A stretch of 64,000 nucleotides of DNA. It comes from Typhlomys cinereus (lineage: Eukaryota; Chordata; Mammalia; Rodentia; Platacanthomyidae). The notes under the pieces were generated by a model. The model made no database searches and was not told the DNA's origin. It worked only from the letters and a program-made list of their open reading frames with translations. Shown here one piece after another: positions 1 through 13,335 of the stretch (positions are counted from its first letter, which is position 1; each line of letters begins with the position of its first letter). The DNA is taken from assembly GCA_023101885.1 (NCBI GenBank), contig JALPQD010000223.1:2777866-2841865 (forward strand), read 5' to 3'. Both the position numbers and the translations under genes were made by a program.

Positions 1-2238
1 ACACCCTGATCCCATTGCCAGCATCAGCTCCCTTCAAGCTGTGGAAGGAAGAAAAGGGGAGATGGTCTTGTATGTCAATGGTTAACTGTCTTAATGAATA
101 TCTTTGTCTTCTTTGTGATTTAAAATAAAAGACATTCAGTTGCTGCCTGAAAGTTACCAGAAACCTTTACATTGAGCTCAGAGTCATACCAAAGTTGATA
201 AGCTGTAAGGAGAGTACAGCATTTCCCAGGTGTTCTAGAAATATTATAGCATATACTAAGCAGATGATCACTCCAAACAGGCAGGCAAACTATATTGTTA
301 AGTAAACACATGTCCAATATGATGCAGTTGCTCATCATTTAGTTGAAGCAGTTTAAAATGGATTATATACCAGCAGCTAGAAGATGTTGCATTATAAACA
401 TAATTCAATGCCAGTAAGAAACTAGAGAAAACATTGAAATGATCTTCAAATCCAGTATCTCATCATTATTTTTGACTTTGTCTCCCACATTGTTCCAAGA
501 AAGGTTGATCTAGTTTGTTTATTCTTTTAATCTTAGAGAAGTGAGCTTCGACTTTGGATGAGAAGATTTGGGTCCAGGCCGACGCCCGAGGGCAAGCAGC
601 TGCTCCTCACCTTGCAGCTCCCATAGCTCTGGCTCCCTGTCTGTGATGAACTGTGATGGAGAGAATACTAATCCTAGTGAGATCAGATGCTAGGTCGGGA
701 TTTTGGGGGGAAAGGTGGATGCATACGCAGGCAATAACATGAAACTTTTTGTAAACATGAAACATATGTTCTGCTGAAGTCTTATGCTAACACAACAGAT
801 CTTGAAACAGACACAGTTTAAGAGAAGGAGCGCTTGACAGGAAGAGGAAGGAACAGTCTTGGAAGGTCATCCAGAGGCTATCTGTGACCTTGAAGCATGT
901 CCCAGGGGAGGGAGTATGGGAGCCGGAGGCAGCAGCATACTAAATTGCTAGCTCTGCTGGCCGGCACGCATGGCCTCAGCTAAAACGTGCTCTGGCAAAG
1001 TCCACTCTGCCGAGTGCAAAACATCTGAGACTAAAAAACAGTGGAAGACTCTCCTAGTGCATGTGAACACAGGCAAGCTTCATCCCTTCCACATGGGGAC
1101 AGAAAGAACAACATCCTCCGACCATGCAGACTTGTCCCATTGTGATCACAGCTTAATACTGTTCTCTGCTCAGTCCCATAAGGGGCAAATTGTATCTTGA
1201 AGAGCTAGTGAACTGACTGGGATGAGAGGGAAGAGCCAGGCAAACATAGGCTTCCACAGAGGGTTCTAGGCAGAGATTGGTGTCCGATCTCAAGGAGCCA
1301 GAAACCTGTGGATATCCAAATCCTTGGACGCTCAGTCCCAAACACAGCATTTGCATACAACTTACATCACATTCTCCCAAACCATCATCTCTATATGACT
1401 TATAACACCAAGTCTAAGATTAACACTAAGTGAATTCTGGACTGTTGAGGAAATAATACCAAGATAAAAGTTTGTGCCTATTTAATACAGAGGCAATTTT
1501 TCCCCAAGCATTTTTAGTCATTGGCTGGTTGAACCAATGGATGCAAAATCCTTAGACATAAAGAGTTATACTTTGTGAATATGTAATGTATACTGCATTT
1601 ATTTGTAGTGCTTGCACGTATATAGGAGAAAACGCTTTAAAAATAATAAATAATCAGACTTTTATTGTCTAGAAATAACAATGTTCAACATTTTGGTAAG
1701 TAAAACATAAAAAGTACCTACCACTTATTGACTATAACCTTTGTGCTAAGAGCTATGAACACTTTATTTAATGAAACCAACCCCATAGAGAAAGGTATTA
1801 TTGTGGTCTCTTACAAATGCAAAAATGTAGTCTTCAAAAGCCAATGGGCTTCTGGAAATTCTTGCACATCATCCTGCTTGCGGCCCTGCAGTATTTAACT
1901 AGTTCTTTACTGCTGTGGACAGAATGTTTCTGGTTGCTTTTTACTAAAATATACTACATAAAAATCAGTAACTAATTAAATAACGCATCTTCTAATTTAG
2001 GATGTTCGAGTAATCAATCTAATTTCCTTTTAAGAAAATAAACAAAGAAACAAATAAGTCCAAAACCCTAGAAACCAACTGTTGGGAAAACATTTTGTAA
2101 ACTTTTGCCCCATAGCATGTGTTGGAGGTTCTAGAACACAGTAAATTCCTATTGTTTGGGGTTAGAGTAAGAAAATTATGTTATTCTTCATCCAAATCCA
2201 ATTCATAACAATAAACTCTAAGGAAGCATATGGATGGT
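1..2238. other. No gene seen; mostly unique AT-rich sequence
   Basis: Only the MIR at 1.7 kb is recognisable. A slightly GC-rich patch lies near 540-660. Short frames of 72-76 codons have no family resemblance. Confidence 0.7.
1721..1830 (+). repeat. MIR SINE remnant
   Basis: It has the MIR core order: 'tgtgctaagagctatgaacactt', then 'ttaatgaaaccaaccccatag', then 'aggtattattgtggtctcttac'. This resembles the conserved 3' half (cagatgaggaaa region) of ancient MIR. Confidence 0.6.
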
Positions 2239-2246
2239 CACTGAAT

Positions 2247-2286
2247 TTTTTTTGCATGCATACACGTGTGCGTGTGTTCGTGTTCG

Positions 2287-2317
<31 letters not shown>

Positions 2318-2550
2318 GTGTGTAAAAGAGGGCATTTGAGTGTGTGTTCCTGTGGAGATCCAATGGTGACTTTGGGAAACATTCTGGATTGTTCTATCTC
2401 CTAATTTCTTTGCTCTTAGGCTTTCCAGGCTCCATATTCCAGGGCTGGAAGTGAAGGCTATCACTATATCTGCCTGGGATGTAGGGATCTAAACTCAGGT
2501 CCTTTTGCTTGTGAGACAAAAGTTTAACTCCTGAGCATCTCTCCAGCCTC
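2247..2550 (-). repeat. B2-like tRNA-derived SINE, older copy
   Basis: The tRNA-like head lies at the right end (plus strand reads 'gagcatctctccagcct') and a T/TG-rich tail at the left. Direct repeats cactgaat flank it (2239-2246 and 2551-2558), giving an 8 bp target duplication. Confidence 0.85.
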
Positions 2551-3380
2551 CACTGAATGCTTTTAAAGCAAACCTCTCACATCCAACAGAACAAGTCATT
2601 TACTACCATTAATACAGTGAGAAGGAAAAGGGGGGTCAAGAAAAGAGACCGGCAGACAAAGGTCAAGTTTGGTGATTTCTTGAGTGGGTGGATTTGGGGG
2701 TCTATACATTATTATGTTTCTTTCATGGAATACGTGGTGACCATGGTATTTTATTAGTATGCAAACTTAGCTGAAGAGGAAAGAGCTCTTCACGAAAGGT
2801 AAGAGAAGTGCAGCCGTGGCCTTTGCCGCTCTCCCACCACAGTGGTGTGGGGGACACCAGAGTCGAGCCTCCCCCACCTGTGGATTGCATTAAGCTCCAA
2901 ATTTGCAGTAGTTTTGAGCCAACAGTCTCGCTTTGTGCTTCTTAGTCCCTAAAGAGACATTTTGCAGAGTATATATATTAAGGGGATAAATGAATGTAGC
3001 TTGCAAAAGCAATTATTCTACTGGTGGTGATAAAATTCAGCAACTGGCTCCAAGGTGGAGCTATGATTCCCATTTGGAATGGACCAGTTGCAGAGGTACT
3101 AAGCTATTAACTTGTCTTGCTGAGCTAACAAAGCTGGGCTTTCATAATAATGCCATGACAGAAACAATGAGACTAATGAAAGACATGATGAAGCATGTGC
3201 AAATAAGCTGGCCGTCTTCTAGCAGACATGGCATCCAGAAGCCAATTGAGTGGTAACGTTTCTTACTTCATTGTCTAGACCACTGTATACTGAGCTATGT
3301 CAATGGTGATCTTCAGAAATTTTGTGGATTGTTGACACAAAGAAAAATGAAAGTTTCTGTTGCAATAAAATGCTATAAGA

Positions 3381-3681
3381 AGGCTGGAGAGGTGGCTCAG
3401 GGGTTAAGCCTCCGCCTTGCAGACAGAAGGTCCTGAGTTCGGATCCCAGATCCCATGTATAGACGCCAGGCGGAAGCGGGGGCGGCCTGCGCTTCTGGTC
3501 CTGGTAGGGCAGAGCCTGTGAATCCTGGGGCAGAAGGAGGTGAAGGCGTCCATGGTGGTTCGCGAATTTGTCCATGGTTCTACACATACACAGACACACA
3601 CACACACACACGTGCGCGCACATACACACGCACATGCGCACAGTTGAATAAATAATAATAATAAAACAAAATTTAAAAAAA
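3381..3681 (+). repeat. B2-like tRNA-derived SINE, young subfamily
   Basis: It starts ggctggagaggtggctcagg (A-box type). A B-box-like gagttcggatcc follows, then a GC-rich body, a CA-rich stretch and an aataaataataat tail. Flanks gctataaga (3372-3380) and gttataaga (3682-3690) form a 9 bp target duplication with one mismatch. It is close in sequence to the copies at 26.2 and 30.2 kb. Confidence 0.92.
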
Positions 3682-5075
3682 GTTATAAGATTTGAGAAAT
3701 ACTGAAGTGGAGCAATTAATTTGGACTTATTTAAGCACATATTTTCTCAATTTATTTTATTACAAAGCTACACATAAAAATTTCATCTAGCATCTATTAC
3801 ATTATATAGAGTTAGTGTGCATGTGACATGTTTTGGGAAATTCTAGGGGAGAATGCTAGGTCTAGGATTTTTCCATAATAATAGTAATAATAAATAACAA
3901 AAAATTAAAAAGTCACTTTCCGAGTCAGTCTTGGAAGTTATTAATAAAGAAGAGAATGAGAAAGAGACTCATCTAGAGGTTATGGAAATTAACTGGAAAA
4001 GTTAAATGATTGGCTTAGCTGCACAGTAGAGGCAGTTCTTAGCCAAACCAGGCTTTCTTATGTCTCACATTCTATTTTGAGTCCCTTCCCAGCAAGCTGA
4101 CAAACCTGCCCTTTGTCCTTACCTGACCCACCTGCCACTGAATGCAGCAGAATTCCTCTTCCTTCAGAAGAAGCCTTGTAAACAGTTACTCCCTCCATTG
4201 AAAGGTCAAATGACCTATCCTACTTCCAACAATACTCTCCCTCTCTGCTATGGTGCATTTGGCAAGCAACCTCAATCAGAGCTGTTTTCAGAATCTCCTC
4301 TTTCCAGGTTCTGTCATTTTTTTTCTAGTTCCCTACTATTTATGCACATACCCCAAATTCATGCTATTGAGGACTAAGTCATTCAATTTGAGTTGGGTTA
4401 TACCTACTAGACTCTTTTCTACTTCCCCCTCAAAGGTTTGTTGGTTCCTGAGTTTGTATTCTCAATCTATTTTTCTTCTGACTACACGATTAACCTAGAT
4501 CTGCACACATGTCCAATGCTCCAGTGAGCATCTAATGATGACTCAGAATTGTATACATACGAACTTGTACTCTTAGTGTTCCATTATCTTCCAACACTAA
4601 ATGTTGTCTTTATGCCCAACTCTGCTCTTCCTGGTATTTTCCTGAATGAAAAATGGTATGTGTGTCAATCTAGTAACTAGCAGTAAACCTGGGGTCACTA
4701 TTCTTTCATGAAAAGACTGGCAGGGACTCTGCCTTGGGATTTCTCCTGCTTGCTTTCCTCGTCATCCCACAGTCTAGTACCAGTTCCCTGGATCACTGCA
4801 GCAGCATTTTTGTCAACCAGGCCTGCACATTGCTACCAGAGTTTAGTTTTTAGAAGCTACGACTTGTTGTATTGGCCTTCTACCAATAGGAAACATCCAT
4901 TGTTCCTGAGCATGACAGAAGGCCCTCGGCGCTGTTTGCCTTATTTCATGCTATGATTTCCCTCTACTTCGAATTCCAGTCATACTGAATGCAGACACTC
5001 AGCACATGAAGTGTTTTCTCTTCTCATCTAATATGAACTCTTCTCACTTGGCCAATAATGCCTTTATGTTCTTTT

Positions 5076-5202
5076 TTTGTGGTACTGCATGCCTGAAATT
5101 CTAGCCCTTGGAAATTGAGAAAGGGAAATCAGTATGAGGCCAACCTGGTTATATAATGAAAACTTGGCTCAAAAACTAAATAAACAAACAAACAAAAAAA
5201 AC
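5076..5202 (+). repeat. B1 SINE, diverged monomer
   Basis: The order ggtactgcatgcctgaaatt, 'tatgaggccaacctggtta', then 'aaaacttggctcaaaaacta' and an A-rich tail follows the 7SL-derived B1 plan. It is strongly diverged. Confidence 0.75.
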
Positions 5203-5221
5203 CCATCCATTAAGACCTATA

Positions 5222-5580
5222 CTGGGCTGGGGAATGAATCAATGGATAAAACACCTACTGTGTATGCATGAGGATTGGAGTTCAGATCTCCAGAACCCAA
5301 GCAAAAACCTAGCAGATGCAGCCACCTGGAATCTCAGCGCTTGGGAAAAAGAGACAAAGGATCCTCAGTACAAAAACTGGTTAGTTAGACTAGCTGATTG
5401 TGAAGCTGTGGGTTCAAATGAAAGACTCTGCTTCAATAAAGTGATAAATGATTGAAACAAACATTTGATGCTGACTTTGGACCTCCACAAACATGCATAT
5501 ATGGTACATGTATACTTTCACACACTTGTGTGTATACATGCATACACAACATAACACATATACACACAAACAAAAAAAGA
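5222..5580 (+). repeat. B4-like SINE (ID head plus B1-like half)
   Basis: An ID-like head (ggctggggaatgaatcaatg) leads into 'ggaatctcagcgcttggg' and then 'gtgggttcaaatgaaagact'. It ends in 'gacctccacaaacatgca' plus a CA-rich tail, the domain order of rodent B4. Confidence 0.75.
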
Positions 5581-8500
5581 TTCACCAGTCACATCTCTGT
5601 GGTGAATCCAAGAGTTGCTGATGTGTTCTTGCAATAATTCCATAAATGAGCTGAATACTTTGCCCTTTTAATGCCTACTGCGCCTGTCACACACTGGATT
5701 ATCAAGTTACTTTATTGTTTACCTACCTGCCTGACAGTGGTTTCCTCTCTAATTCACCTCTGTGTCCTGGGGACTCTCACAGCACATGTAGAAAACAGCT
5801 GGATGTGCGCTAACTCCAGACACTACTGATCCCTTGCTTCCTAGAATTGAAGTCAGTGATAACTATCACTGAAGAATTAGATAAAGATGACAGCAAGGCA
5901 CCTTGTCATTTAGATTGGTGAAAATAAATCACAGCACTCAAAGGGAAGAGGAAAATTGACTATTGTCTGGGAAATGGTATGAAACATAGTGAATAAAGTC
6001 CCATTATTTTCTCATGTAGATTAATTGGGATTACTTTAAAATACAATTTTAAATAATTAACATATTTGATTTTATTAAATTAATATGTTGAAGAAATCAT
6101 TTGAAAAACAAGAGATGTAGTTAATGAACATTAACTGGTAGAAGTTTTTATTCATTAATTAAGAAGAATTGTTTAGTATTTACTCTGTGCTCAGAGCATT
6201 GGCTATGAAGCATGAATTACTAACTATGAGGGCAGATAAATGAGATAAAATGAGAAAGAAAGGTCAAGACCATGTTGCACTGAGGAATGCTGGCTTCTTT
6301 TATGGGAATTCAGGTAACCAGAGTTTGAAGGACATGGAACAAATGAAGAACATGATCATCAAGACAGTGGAACCAGGAGCGACTAGAGGTTCCTAGGAGT
6401 GGGGGTGGTGTCTTCACAATATGCAAGAGCTGGTGTTAAGGGCCATGGTACAAATTGGAAAGCACATGAAATTCATGTCATGGAGAAAATTCATGACCAA
6501 AGGAGGAGATTCAAAAATTACTCTTTCATATGTGTAGATTAAAGCCAGAAAAATAAATTATTCAGGGTTAGGGAGTAGTATGGATAATAGGTATTAAGGT
6601 TCTCTAAAATAATTATAAGCATAAATTATAGGACATTTCGCCATGCACAAAATGTTACTGCAAGTAAATCTGAATTTAGAAAGCCAGGCAAACCATATCT
6701 GAGACATAATTTTCTCATAAATTGGTAAGTTAATACATATACTTTTCCCCATAAATTGTTAACAGAAATGTCACTCCTTCCTAGGCATATGCCAAGAGCA
6801 TGCTTCACAAATAAAAGTATACATTATGCTTGGTTGGGCACTACTTTCTCTTAAAACAGCAAGTTTCCTATCCAATCTTATTAGCATTACATCCATCTTA
6901 TTTGTTCAGAGTAGCCATACCTCTTAAAAGGATTCTGAAGAAGTTGCTCACTAAGGCTAATATTCATGAAGAATAAATTAGATTAAGTTGGTATGTTCAC
7001 AAAATATACTGTAAAACTATAACTGAATGCAAATTACATGTATGTACTCTAGGTCTATATCTCACAAACATAATGGTGGCCAAAAAGTGCAACAAATTTG
7101 CAAAACTTATATTATTTAGAAATCTGTGCATAATAGATTAGATGAAAGTGTCAACTCTGTAAGTCAGGACGAGGGAAAGTGCAATCAGCTACAGAGGTAC
7201 TTTAAGTGTAAGCCTGTTAAAGACTATGGTAGATATAAAGGTGTTTCTTTAATGTTTTGTATTATTTTTAAGGGAGAATTTGTACTGCTGAGAGTTCCTT
7301 GCTGGAAGAATTCCTTGCTTAACTTTTACTGGAAAAAATAACAACTCACTGACAATTGGCCATCAGTGCATTTTGTCTGACTGGTTCCTAACTGGCTCTA
7401 ATTTTGCTCTTCTGCCTTTGGCCAGAGAAAAGGTGAGACAATCAGTATTCAGGGGCAAGTCCTTTTAAAGTTTCATTTTCATACCATATAAAATGAGTTC
7501 TTAAGGTCTCCCTATCTCTAAAATCTCACTTTGAAAATCTGAAAAAAGAAAAACAGTGAAATGGAATAGGGTAGAAAAAAGAAAAGTGGTCTGAAGGCTC
7601 AGTGAATATTATGGGGAAAAGGGGGTGACGAGACTGTGAGAGTTCGAGATGGGACAGGGGTTTAGCTAAACACCATCTATCTCCTAGATGTGACAGGATT
7701 GCACATCCATGGATATGACAGGATTGTGTATCTGTGGTTTCATGGCAGCTATGTATATGTCCACAAGACCAGCACAGGCATTGTCCTATCAACATTTCAC
7801 AATGGAAGGAGAAAGAACTTAAGAGACTCCACACCTCCCTGAGAGACTGATGATGGTTAATTCTGATGGGGAGGAAATGGAGACTTTCCTTATTGGTATA
7901 CCTGATGTAGAAAAATATAACTGAAACTGTTTAGTTACTGCTAAGCATGAAACGGGAAGTTACAGCTAAGCATGAGTTAAAAAGAAAAGTTTCTGAGTCC
8001 CCGAGAGAGGCCCCACTCCCAGGCTTGAACCTGCTATTACTTAGTAGCCATCACACGTCTGTCCCGTTTTAGTACAAACTAAAATTTCAAGGTGTACTTG
8101 GGGCTGGAGTTACGGGAGAGTGATCTCAGCTCCGGATTACAGATGAATTAAAAATTCCTTTCTTCTACTCTAATTGGTGAGAGAACTTATTCCAGAGTAA
8201 CTCCCGCAGCATACTGATATGTTACTTATTCTCCAGCACCTACTCAGCATGTCATCAAAGACACACCAGATGAAATCCAGTGGACCACACATGTGAAAAG
8301 ACAAGAAAATAGGAGGAAGTCTGATGGGGAGAAGAAGGAATATAAGGGGAAGAGGAAGAGGGATAGGACTGGCCCCTGGTAGCACTGTCCTTGGTCATGA
8401 CTAGTTTCAGATGAGCACAGTAGAAACAGCATAGCACAGGAACTGGTGAATACTGCACATCAAGTCTATTTTCCCCTGGAGAAGCAGTTGTTGACATTTA

Positions 8501-9126
8501 CCAGTATACCACTGCTACTATAAAATTACTAGAACAGGCAAATGAATCAAACCAAACAAAACATAAAACCACTAACAATCAAACTCATTCCATTTGCCCT
8601 GTTTTCTCTCTTGAGATGCTGAACCTGAGGTCCAGCAGCAGCAAACCTGGGGTCCGCTTCCCCAGGCCCTAAGACCTGTCACAGGGCCCCCCCCCATCCC
8701 CTGGCTAACCTTGCTGCCTCCCTGAACTGCCTTCTCCCTGAAGGCTCTTCCCCATCCCCTGACAGCGACTGTTAGTCCACCCGTCCGCTCTCTCTGATGT
8801 GCTTTGCCCTTCTCTCTTATAATAATCCCAATCAAAGCTTAATGTAAGTTTGCAACCCTGTGGGCTCTGGGATTCAAGTGAAGGGCAAAGTCACACACCC
8901 TGTCACTCTCTTGGTACATCTGAGAGGCCTCTTTTATCTGTGGGATAACAGATGTAGCCCTCTGTTATCTGTAACCATGGCAAGACCCAGCAAGGGAAGC
9001 CATGGTAACCTTTCTTCTTTCTTCCTTGAAAAAAGTTCTTTCAGTTTATCACAGTGACTCGGTGCCTTTCTCCTGCTGCCAGTAGCCTCATTTGAAGAAC
9101 TGCTTGTGTTTGCTTGCAGTTTTTCC
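5581..9126. other. No gene seen; unique or unassigned sequence
   Basis: Apart from the GATA-type inverted repeat near 8.95 kb I see nothing firm. 7.53-7.92 kb and 8.1-8.16 kb look repeat-like (SINE head 'ggggctggagttacgggaga' at 8100) but are too diverged to name. A C-rich run lies at 8687. Confidence 0.6.
8944..8969. other. Perfect 9 bp inverted repeat with GATA motifs
   Basis: GATAACAGA (8944-8952) and TCTGTTATC (8961-8969) pair across an 8-base loop. TTATCT (AGATAA on the other strand) occurs at 8934 and 8965. It could be a GATA-factor site cluster or chance; the sequence alone cannot decide. Confidence 0.5.
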
Positions 9127-9147
9127 TTTTTTTTTTTTTTTTTTTTT
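9127..9147 (+). repeat. Poly(T) tract
   Basis: A T-run of about 21 bases. It could be the A-tail of a minus-strand retroelement, but no body is recognisable beside it. Confidence 0.8.
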
Positions 9148-9540
9148 GGTGAGAAGGGGGTTATTGATTTTTTTGTTGTTTTGCATACATTGCTTTGGAA
9201 CTGACGTAAGTATGAGGGCTGTACACCTGTTATTTAGTTTCCCTGTACTGTAAAAGAAATTAGAACAGATATTGGTAAAGGAATGGATTTTTTTATAGCC
9301 TGTTCAATTTGGAGATGGGATGGGTAGATAAACTTAATTTCGTCCCCACTATGTCTGCAGCCACCTTATACAATTTATAGTAAATCATGAGACAAAGGCG
9401 AGAATTTGTTATTTTAACGATGAGACAAGTCAACTTGCACTTTCTTGTTGGGAAGGGACATGGGCGCAGATTGTCTCTCATTCTCTGTTATAGAGACAAC
9501 TGCTATTTTTAAAATTTTTTTGTATTCATCATTATTTTGC

Positions 9541-9561
9541 CTGTGTGTGTGTGTGTGTGCA

Positions 9562-9618
<57 letters not shown>

Positions 9619-9776
9619 ATGAGCATGGGTGCACACATACCAGTGTGTTGTGGAGGTCAAAGGACAAATTTTATATGTTGATTCTCTCCTTCCATCACAG
9701 GTTTTGGGGACTGGATTAAAGTGGTCAGGCTTACAAGGCAAGTGCCTTTATATGCTGAGCCATCTTATTGACCCCC
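9541..9776 (-). repeat. B3-like SINE with long (TG)n tail
   Basis: The plus strand reads (TG)n (about 9541-9616), then 'tgtggaggtcaaaggacaa', and ends 'atgctgagccatcttattga'. This is the reverse complement of a B3/B2-type tRNA-derived head. Confidence 0.8.
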
Positions 9777-9830
9777 AGAGACAGTTTTTACTCAAAGTCT
9801 AGACTAAGGAAAATGGGGACTTAAAGACTG

Positions 9831-9834
9831 TGTA

Positions 9835-9877
<43 letters not shown>

Positions 9878-10135
9878 ATGTATTCAGCAAACATGTGCTA
9901 GTGCACGTGAAAGTCCAAGGACAACCTCGAGGTCATTCCTCAGGCTCATATGCATTGCGTTTAAAGACAGAGTCTCTCAGTGGTTTGGAACTTCTCAAGT
10001 GCTCTGGGCTCTTTCGCCAGCAAGCCCTGGAGGCCTGTCTGTCTCTGCACCTTCAGCCGTGGGATTACAAGCATGTGCCAGCTTTCATTATGTGGGTTCT
10101 GGGTCCCTGTGCTTGCAAGACTTTATTGACAATGC
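9831..10135 (-). repeat. B4-like SINE
   Basis: A TG-rich left end and 'gaaagtccaaggacaacctc' are followed by B1-like antisense sequence ('gtgggattacaagcatgtgc'). The tRNA-like head lies at the right. The order fits a minus-strand B4. Confidence 0.7.
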
Positions 10136-10143
10136 CAAGACCA

Positions 10144-10464
10144 CCTTTTTTTTTTTTTTTTTTTTTTTTTTGCATGCGTGTGAGTTTTGCATGTGGGAGG
10201 GTATACATGTATTTGTAGGCATATGTACAAGAGAGAATTTGAGCGTATGTGCCTATGGAAGTCCAAAGGTGACATTGGGAATCATTCTGGATGACTCTTC
10301 CACCTTACTGGGGTTTCCCAGGCTCATCCTTCCAGGGCCCGAAGTGCAGGCTTGCGGCCTTACTCTCCCAGCATTATTATGTGGGATCTGAACTGGGAAT
10401 CTGAACTCAGGTCCTTTGGCTTGTGAGATAAAGGTTTTACCCACTGAGCCATTCCCTCAGTCTC
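10144..10464 (-). repeat. B2-like tRNA-derived SINE, older copy
   Basis: Poly(T) at 10146-10171 represents the tail. The right end 'cccactgagccattccctca' is the reverse complement of the tRNA-like head. The middle 'ggaatcattctggatgactc' is shared with the copies at 2.4, 20.9 and 63.2 kb. Confidence 0.85.
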
Positions 10465-11061
10465 ATTGGTGAAAAAGTAGATAGGGTTTGGAAGAATGCA
10501 AGATTCCCACACATTCTTGGGAGAGTTCTTTCTTCTTAAGTCTGTTCCTTAGATGAAGAGTAGAAGCCTTCAGTAATTTTCACTGAAGATAAGCTTCAGC
10601 TGCCAGTCCTACCTGCCTGTTGAAAAACAGCAGCCCTACAATATAACGGGGGCAATGTCTGAGGACTGAAGGGAGGGGGGCCAATGTGGAATCTCCTCTC
10701 TGGCTTTGCCATAGGGCAACAGGGGTTAGAGGAGATACTTAATAATGACATTAAAAATCTAACCCATTACTTCCATGCTACAAATAAAATGACACTCAAA
10801 TATGTACACTAGGAAGCATCTATTGTAAGAAAAAAGATGGTTCTATTTTTTTAGTTGACAAATTAAAACTATGCATATTTATTATATACAAGGCCAAGTT
10901 TTGGAACACATAATCCCTGTGAAATGGCTAAATCAAAGTATTTAGCATGTGTGTTACTTCTACTTATTATTTGTTAGTGGGGAGGACACTTTTAGCAATT
11001 TTTAACTATATAATCCATTGCTGTTAACTATACTTGCCAATTTGTACAGCAGTTTTCAAAG

Positions 11062-11065
11062 TTTT

Positions 11066-11100
<35 letters not shown>

Positions 11101-11106
11101 GTGAGG

Positions 11107-11170
<64 letters not shown>

Positions 11171-11319
11171 GAGAGATTCTTGTATATATACCATGCGCAT
11201 GGGTAAAAGTCAGAAGACAACCTTTGGAAGTCAATTCTCTTCTTCCACCATGTGGGAATCCAACTCAGGTTGCCAAGTGTTGAACAGGCACCTTATCTGT
11301 TGAGCTATCTCTGCAGTCC
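11062..11319 (-). repeat. B3-like SINE with (TTTA)n and (GA)n tail
   Basis: (TTTA)n and then (GA)n (11108-11170) precede 'agtcagaagacaacctttgg'. The 3'-most part 'tgttgagctatctctgcagt' is the reverse complement of a tRNA-like A-box region. Confidence 0.8.
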
Positions 11320-11337
11320 AGGCCCTAACACTGAGTT

Positions 11338-12620
11338 CTTTTTCTTTTAATTAAAAATGTAATTATACATTTTAAAATTTTTTACCAGTTCCCTCCCTCC
11401 CCCCTCCTCCCCCTCCCCATCCCCCAGTGCCTCCCCCCCAATTCCCAGAGAGTCCTTTATTGTGTACGCCTGACTCTCCACTGGGTCCTCCTCTCCGATG
11501 ACATATAAGGACCCAGTGGCATTTCCATAAGTCCTTTCTCTTGTTCCCCTTAAGCATAGGAGCACTACTATGGCTGTCAATCCCTTGCCTCCAGGGGTCT
11601 CGGTGCCCTTAACAGATGCTAGACTTTATGAGGGCAACAGTGCGCTGGACATTGTGCAGGGCATGCAAAGTCCCATTATGATTGCTTTGGCCCCAACTAT
11701 TGTTGAGAATCTTGCAAATCATTGCTCCTCCCATCCTTTTGCTCTTACAATCTTACCGCCCCCTCTTCCACGAATGTCCCTGAGCTCCAGGATAGGGAGA
11801 GATTAGGTTGGCCTAGTTCTATGTGATTGATATAGAGTCTCTGAAGTTCTGGATTGTGGTTTGTTGATTTTCTTTTGCAGTTTTGCTGCTCCCGCAATGC
11901 CCTTCACTCCATCCTGCTGGGCACTGTATGTCACCCCCTGGCCAGAGACAAAAAGCTGTTAAACTGGAGTCTTATTATAAGAGCACATTCAAGGGTAGAT
12001 GTAATAAAAGTAGGAAACCTCAGTGAGGGAGGGGTCCATCACCCGTTTGCAAAATGATTACTTTTTATCTGCTAGACTATATGCCCTCCCCTTCTGGTGA
12101 GATCAGGAAAGAACGTCTGTGAACTTAACCAGGTTTCTCATTACTTACTTGCAGCCCTTGATGGAGGCCTATTTTCTCTTCTGTAACATGGTCCCCTCTC
12201 TCCTTGTTTCTGGTGTGGCCCTCCTACCCCATCTCTCTTGTTCATAATCCTTACAATTACTGTGTTACATAGGTTTACTTTTGAGCTGACACTTAGTTCT
12301 TAGGACTGAGCTTTCGTACTCTTTGGCCTTCAGTTTCCTCATTCTCACATTCCCCACCATCTCCATCATTCCACTCTCCACTTCTATTACTTATGCTGTT
12401 TTATATTTTTACTTGAGAGAGCAAAAGTTATTTATCTTTTTGTGCCTGGATTATCTCACTTAGTATAATGCTGTGCGATTTCATCCAGGTTGCAAACTGC
12501 AGGGTTTCCTTCTGGTTTTATGCTTAGTGCTTCATGTGCATGCATACATGCCACCCATCACCACTGGGCACTAGTTGGTCTTGGCTACAGGAAAGAGTGC
12601 TGCAATGCATTTGTCTTTCT
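11338..12620 (-). mobile_element. L1 3' end (3' UTR and ORF2 tail), 5'-truncated
   Basis: From left to right the plus strand carries a T-rich tail, the C-rich complement of the purine-rich L1 3' UTR (11387-11445) and a long 3' UTR shared with the 21.5 kb copy. ORF2-proximal antisense sequence follows ('ctcacttagtataatgctgt', then 'gtcttggctacaggaaagag'). No open ORF2 remains. I could not find a target duplication. Confidence 0.85.
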
Positions 12621-13282
12621 CTTATTTTCTGAGTTACCAAGAGATTTTCTAGTTTCCTTCAAGCATGTATATTCCCTAAGGTTTGAAATCTTCAAGTCTT
12701 CATACATTACATCTGAAAAAATAAACCACACCAAGGTGGCTTGGTTGCCCAACGAACAATAAAATTTTGGCCACATTGTCCAGTGGTGAGACACAGGACT
12801 GATGGACTTGAAGCAGGCCTATAAGGGTAGCACCAACAGCACTCAGAGATCTCATCTTCCTACCATTCTGGCGTATAATAAACATGATGTCATCTCAGAT
12901 ATCCTCTCCTTTTGGAGTAATACACTGAGTAGCTTGAGAAAGACAAAAATTAATTTTGTTAAAAAGACAGTAAGACACAGAGTGCGGGTGGTGGAAGCTG
13001 AGAAGCATGTTTATCCTTCTCATAAACACTGGATCAGAAACAAAAGTAAGATGAGAAAAGCAAGAAGCTCTCCTGGAAGATAACAAAGAATCAACAGGTC
13101 AGCGTGAACTTTGGACTTCAAGATCTCAAACTGAACCCTGTTCCTGCTGATTTAACTCAACAAATATGTGTGGATGTCTATCATCTCACAGAGATGCTGG
13201 CAGGCTATGGACTGACATTGCTGAGAAAGACACTGTGCTTTTCCATTGCAGTAGAGGGCAAGACAGAAACAAAGAGGCCCAT

Positions 13283-13335
<53 letters not shown>

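Noticed and set aside
3300..3740. 146-codon minus-strand frame
   Set aside because: It covers the B2-like SINE; the same peptide appears in the other copies at 26.2 and 30.2 kb.
9541..9616. CRISPR-like array
   Set aside because: Simple TG repeat without repeat-spacer structure; eukaryotic context.
9834..10391. 185-codon open frame
   Set aside because: It runs from a (TG)n tract through B4-like and poly(T)/B2-like SINE sequence.
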